Positions 29,484 to 29,900 of a stretch of 29,900 nucleotides of DNA are shown here, in pieces. Origin of the DNA: an uncultured Spartobacteria bacterium. GTDB lineage: Bacteria > Verrucomicrobiota > Verrucomicrobiia > Chthoniobacterales > UBA6821. The stretch lies in contig CAIKYN010000142.1 in the NCBI GenBank assembly GCA_903831635.1, forward strand, positions 1 to 29,900. The letters run 5' to 3'. How positions within the stretch are numbered: position 1 is the stretch's first letter; each line of letters opens with the position of its first letter. The notes beneath the pieces were generated by a model, which was not told the origin of the DNA, made no database searches, and saw only the letters and a list, made by a program, of their open reading frames with translations. Both the position numbers and the translations under genes were made by a program.

Positions 29484-29900
29484 TTAAATCCCGTTGTCGT
29501 AGTCAAACGTTGCAGAGATCCAGAGGAGCGTTTCTCCGAGTTGTCCACGGATTGATCTGAGATACTCCAGCTTTCGTGGATCCCGGTGATATTTACCAAC
29601 GGAATTTGTATCAATCTTGCGAACACCATGCATGGCGATTTGCGTCGATTCACCAAGTCTCAGGGAGGGGGAAATTTCCTCGGGCGACATGACAGTCTCA
29701 GCTCCCAGAAAAACTGCCAATTCAGCCTGCATACGGATTGGATCGGAGACGAGGTCCTTGTAGCGGATAACTTTAACATGTTCTCTTCCTGATGCCATCA
29801 GCAGGGAGAGAGCTTTTATTTCCTCCATCCAACGCTCCGGCTGGATGTGGTAGTCGGTTTTTGGTGAGGGGATTATGGCTGGTCAGGACATCATAGGGAT
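29484..29900 (-). pseudogene. Sulfotransferase, 3' part, apparently frameshifted and cut by the window edge
   Basis: The uninterrupted frame (ends 29484) reads TDYHIQPERWMEEIKALSLL, then VKVIRYKDLVSDPIRMQAEL and a C-terminal tail typical of sulfotransferases. Just upstream, a TGA at 29883-29885 closes this frame, but the neighbouring frame reads PYDVLTSHNPLTK, the expected 3'-phosphate-binding R/x-P-x-D-V-x-x-S motif. The two join at a run of five A near 29860 (plus-strand T-run). One extra base there would explain the break. It may be a true frameshift or a sequence error; the 5' end lies beyond the window. It is not closely similar to the sulfotransferase at 21622. Confidence 0.6.

Overview
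This window comes from a bacterial chromosome of moderately high GC content. The gene order is dense and most adjacent genes share ATGA, TAATG or TGATG stop/start overlaps. Nothing in it gives a firm taxon. The style (families of paralogous glycosyltransferase-like genes, sulfotransferases and ATP-grasp enzymes in a glycan or secondary-metabolite island) is compatible with Verrucomicrobiota/PVC-type bacteria, but that is only an impression. No tRNA, rRNA, CRISPR array, transposase or phage gene is visible.

Region 1 (1-9227) is a head-to-tail array of five paralogous adenylate-forming enzymes of the PaaK/CapK type (462-469 aa). They alternate with one family of ~310-aa GT-A-like putative glycosyltransferases. 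Only one of the interspersed glycosyltransferases (5406-6344) is intact. The other three are relics (1411-1742, 3199-3868, 7771-7827) with independent stops, frameshifts and deletions. All five ligases are intact. The ancestral unit was therefore a two-gene cassette, [glycosyltransferase - ligase], amplified in tandem. The relics keep the 3' end of the glycosyltransferase, which carries the Shine-Dalgarno and the ATGA junction used by the next ligase. Short nearly identical blocks shared between otherwise diverged copies indicate recombination within the array.

Region 2 (9307-12724) holds a substrate-binding-protein-fold protein with no signal peptide, a GT-B glycosyltransferase and a HemN-like radical SAM enzyme. 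Region 3 (12767-14613, minus) holds a methyltransferase and a TOD1/MUCI70-like (DUF616) glycosyltransferase-like protein, divergent from a sixth, more diverged PaaK/CapK-type ligase (14643-16058). Region 4 (16199-20296, minus) is a coupled run: AroE-like dehydrogenase, plant-type O-methyltransferase, MGT-type glycosyltransferase, then one more glycosyltransferase-like protein. A strong hairpin lies just upstream of it.

Region 5 (20520-24895, plus) has a second intact member of the GT-A-like family, a sulfotransferase, a methyltransferase with a PKMT-type regulatory domain, and a TupA-like ATP-grasp ligase. A 543-bp non-coding stretch follows. It contains GTTAAAA-type repeats and a ~189-bp foldback that resembles a MITE. 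Region 6 (25439-27908, minus) is a coupled ATP-grasp/methyltransferase/methyltransferase operon. Region 7 (28012-29900) holds gene debris (a GT92-like N-terminus joined to a TupA-like fragment), a third intact GT-A-like gene, and the 3' part of an apparently frameshifted sulfotransferase.

Taken together the window encodes many nucleotide-activating ligases (six adenylating, two ATP-grasp), at least seven glycosyltransferase-like proteins, five methyltransferases, sulfotransferases, a radical SAM enzyme and an AroE-like reductase. There is no PKS/NRPS module, carrier protein, polymerase or flippase. My working inference is a locus for decorating glycans or small glycosides, in which acyl or aminoacyl groups activated by the ligase family are attached to sugars placed by the partner glycosyltransferases. 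The amplified cassette array would supply substrate diversity. This is not proven by sequence alone.
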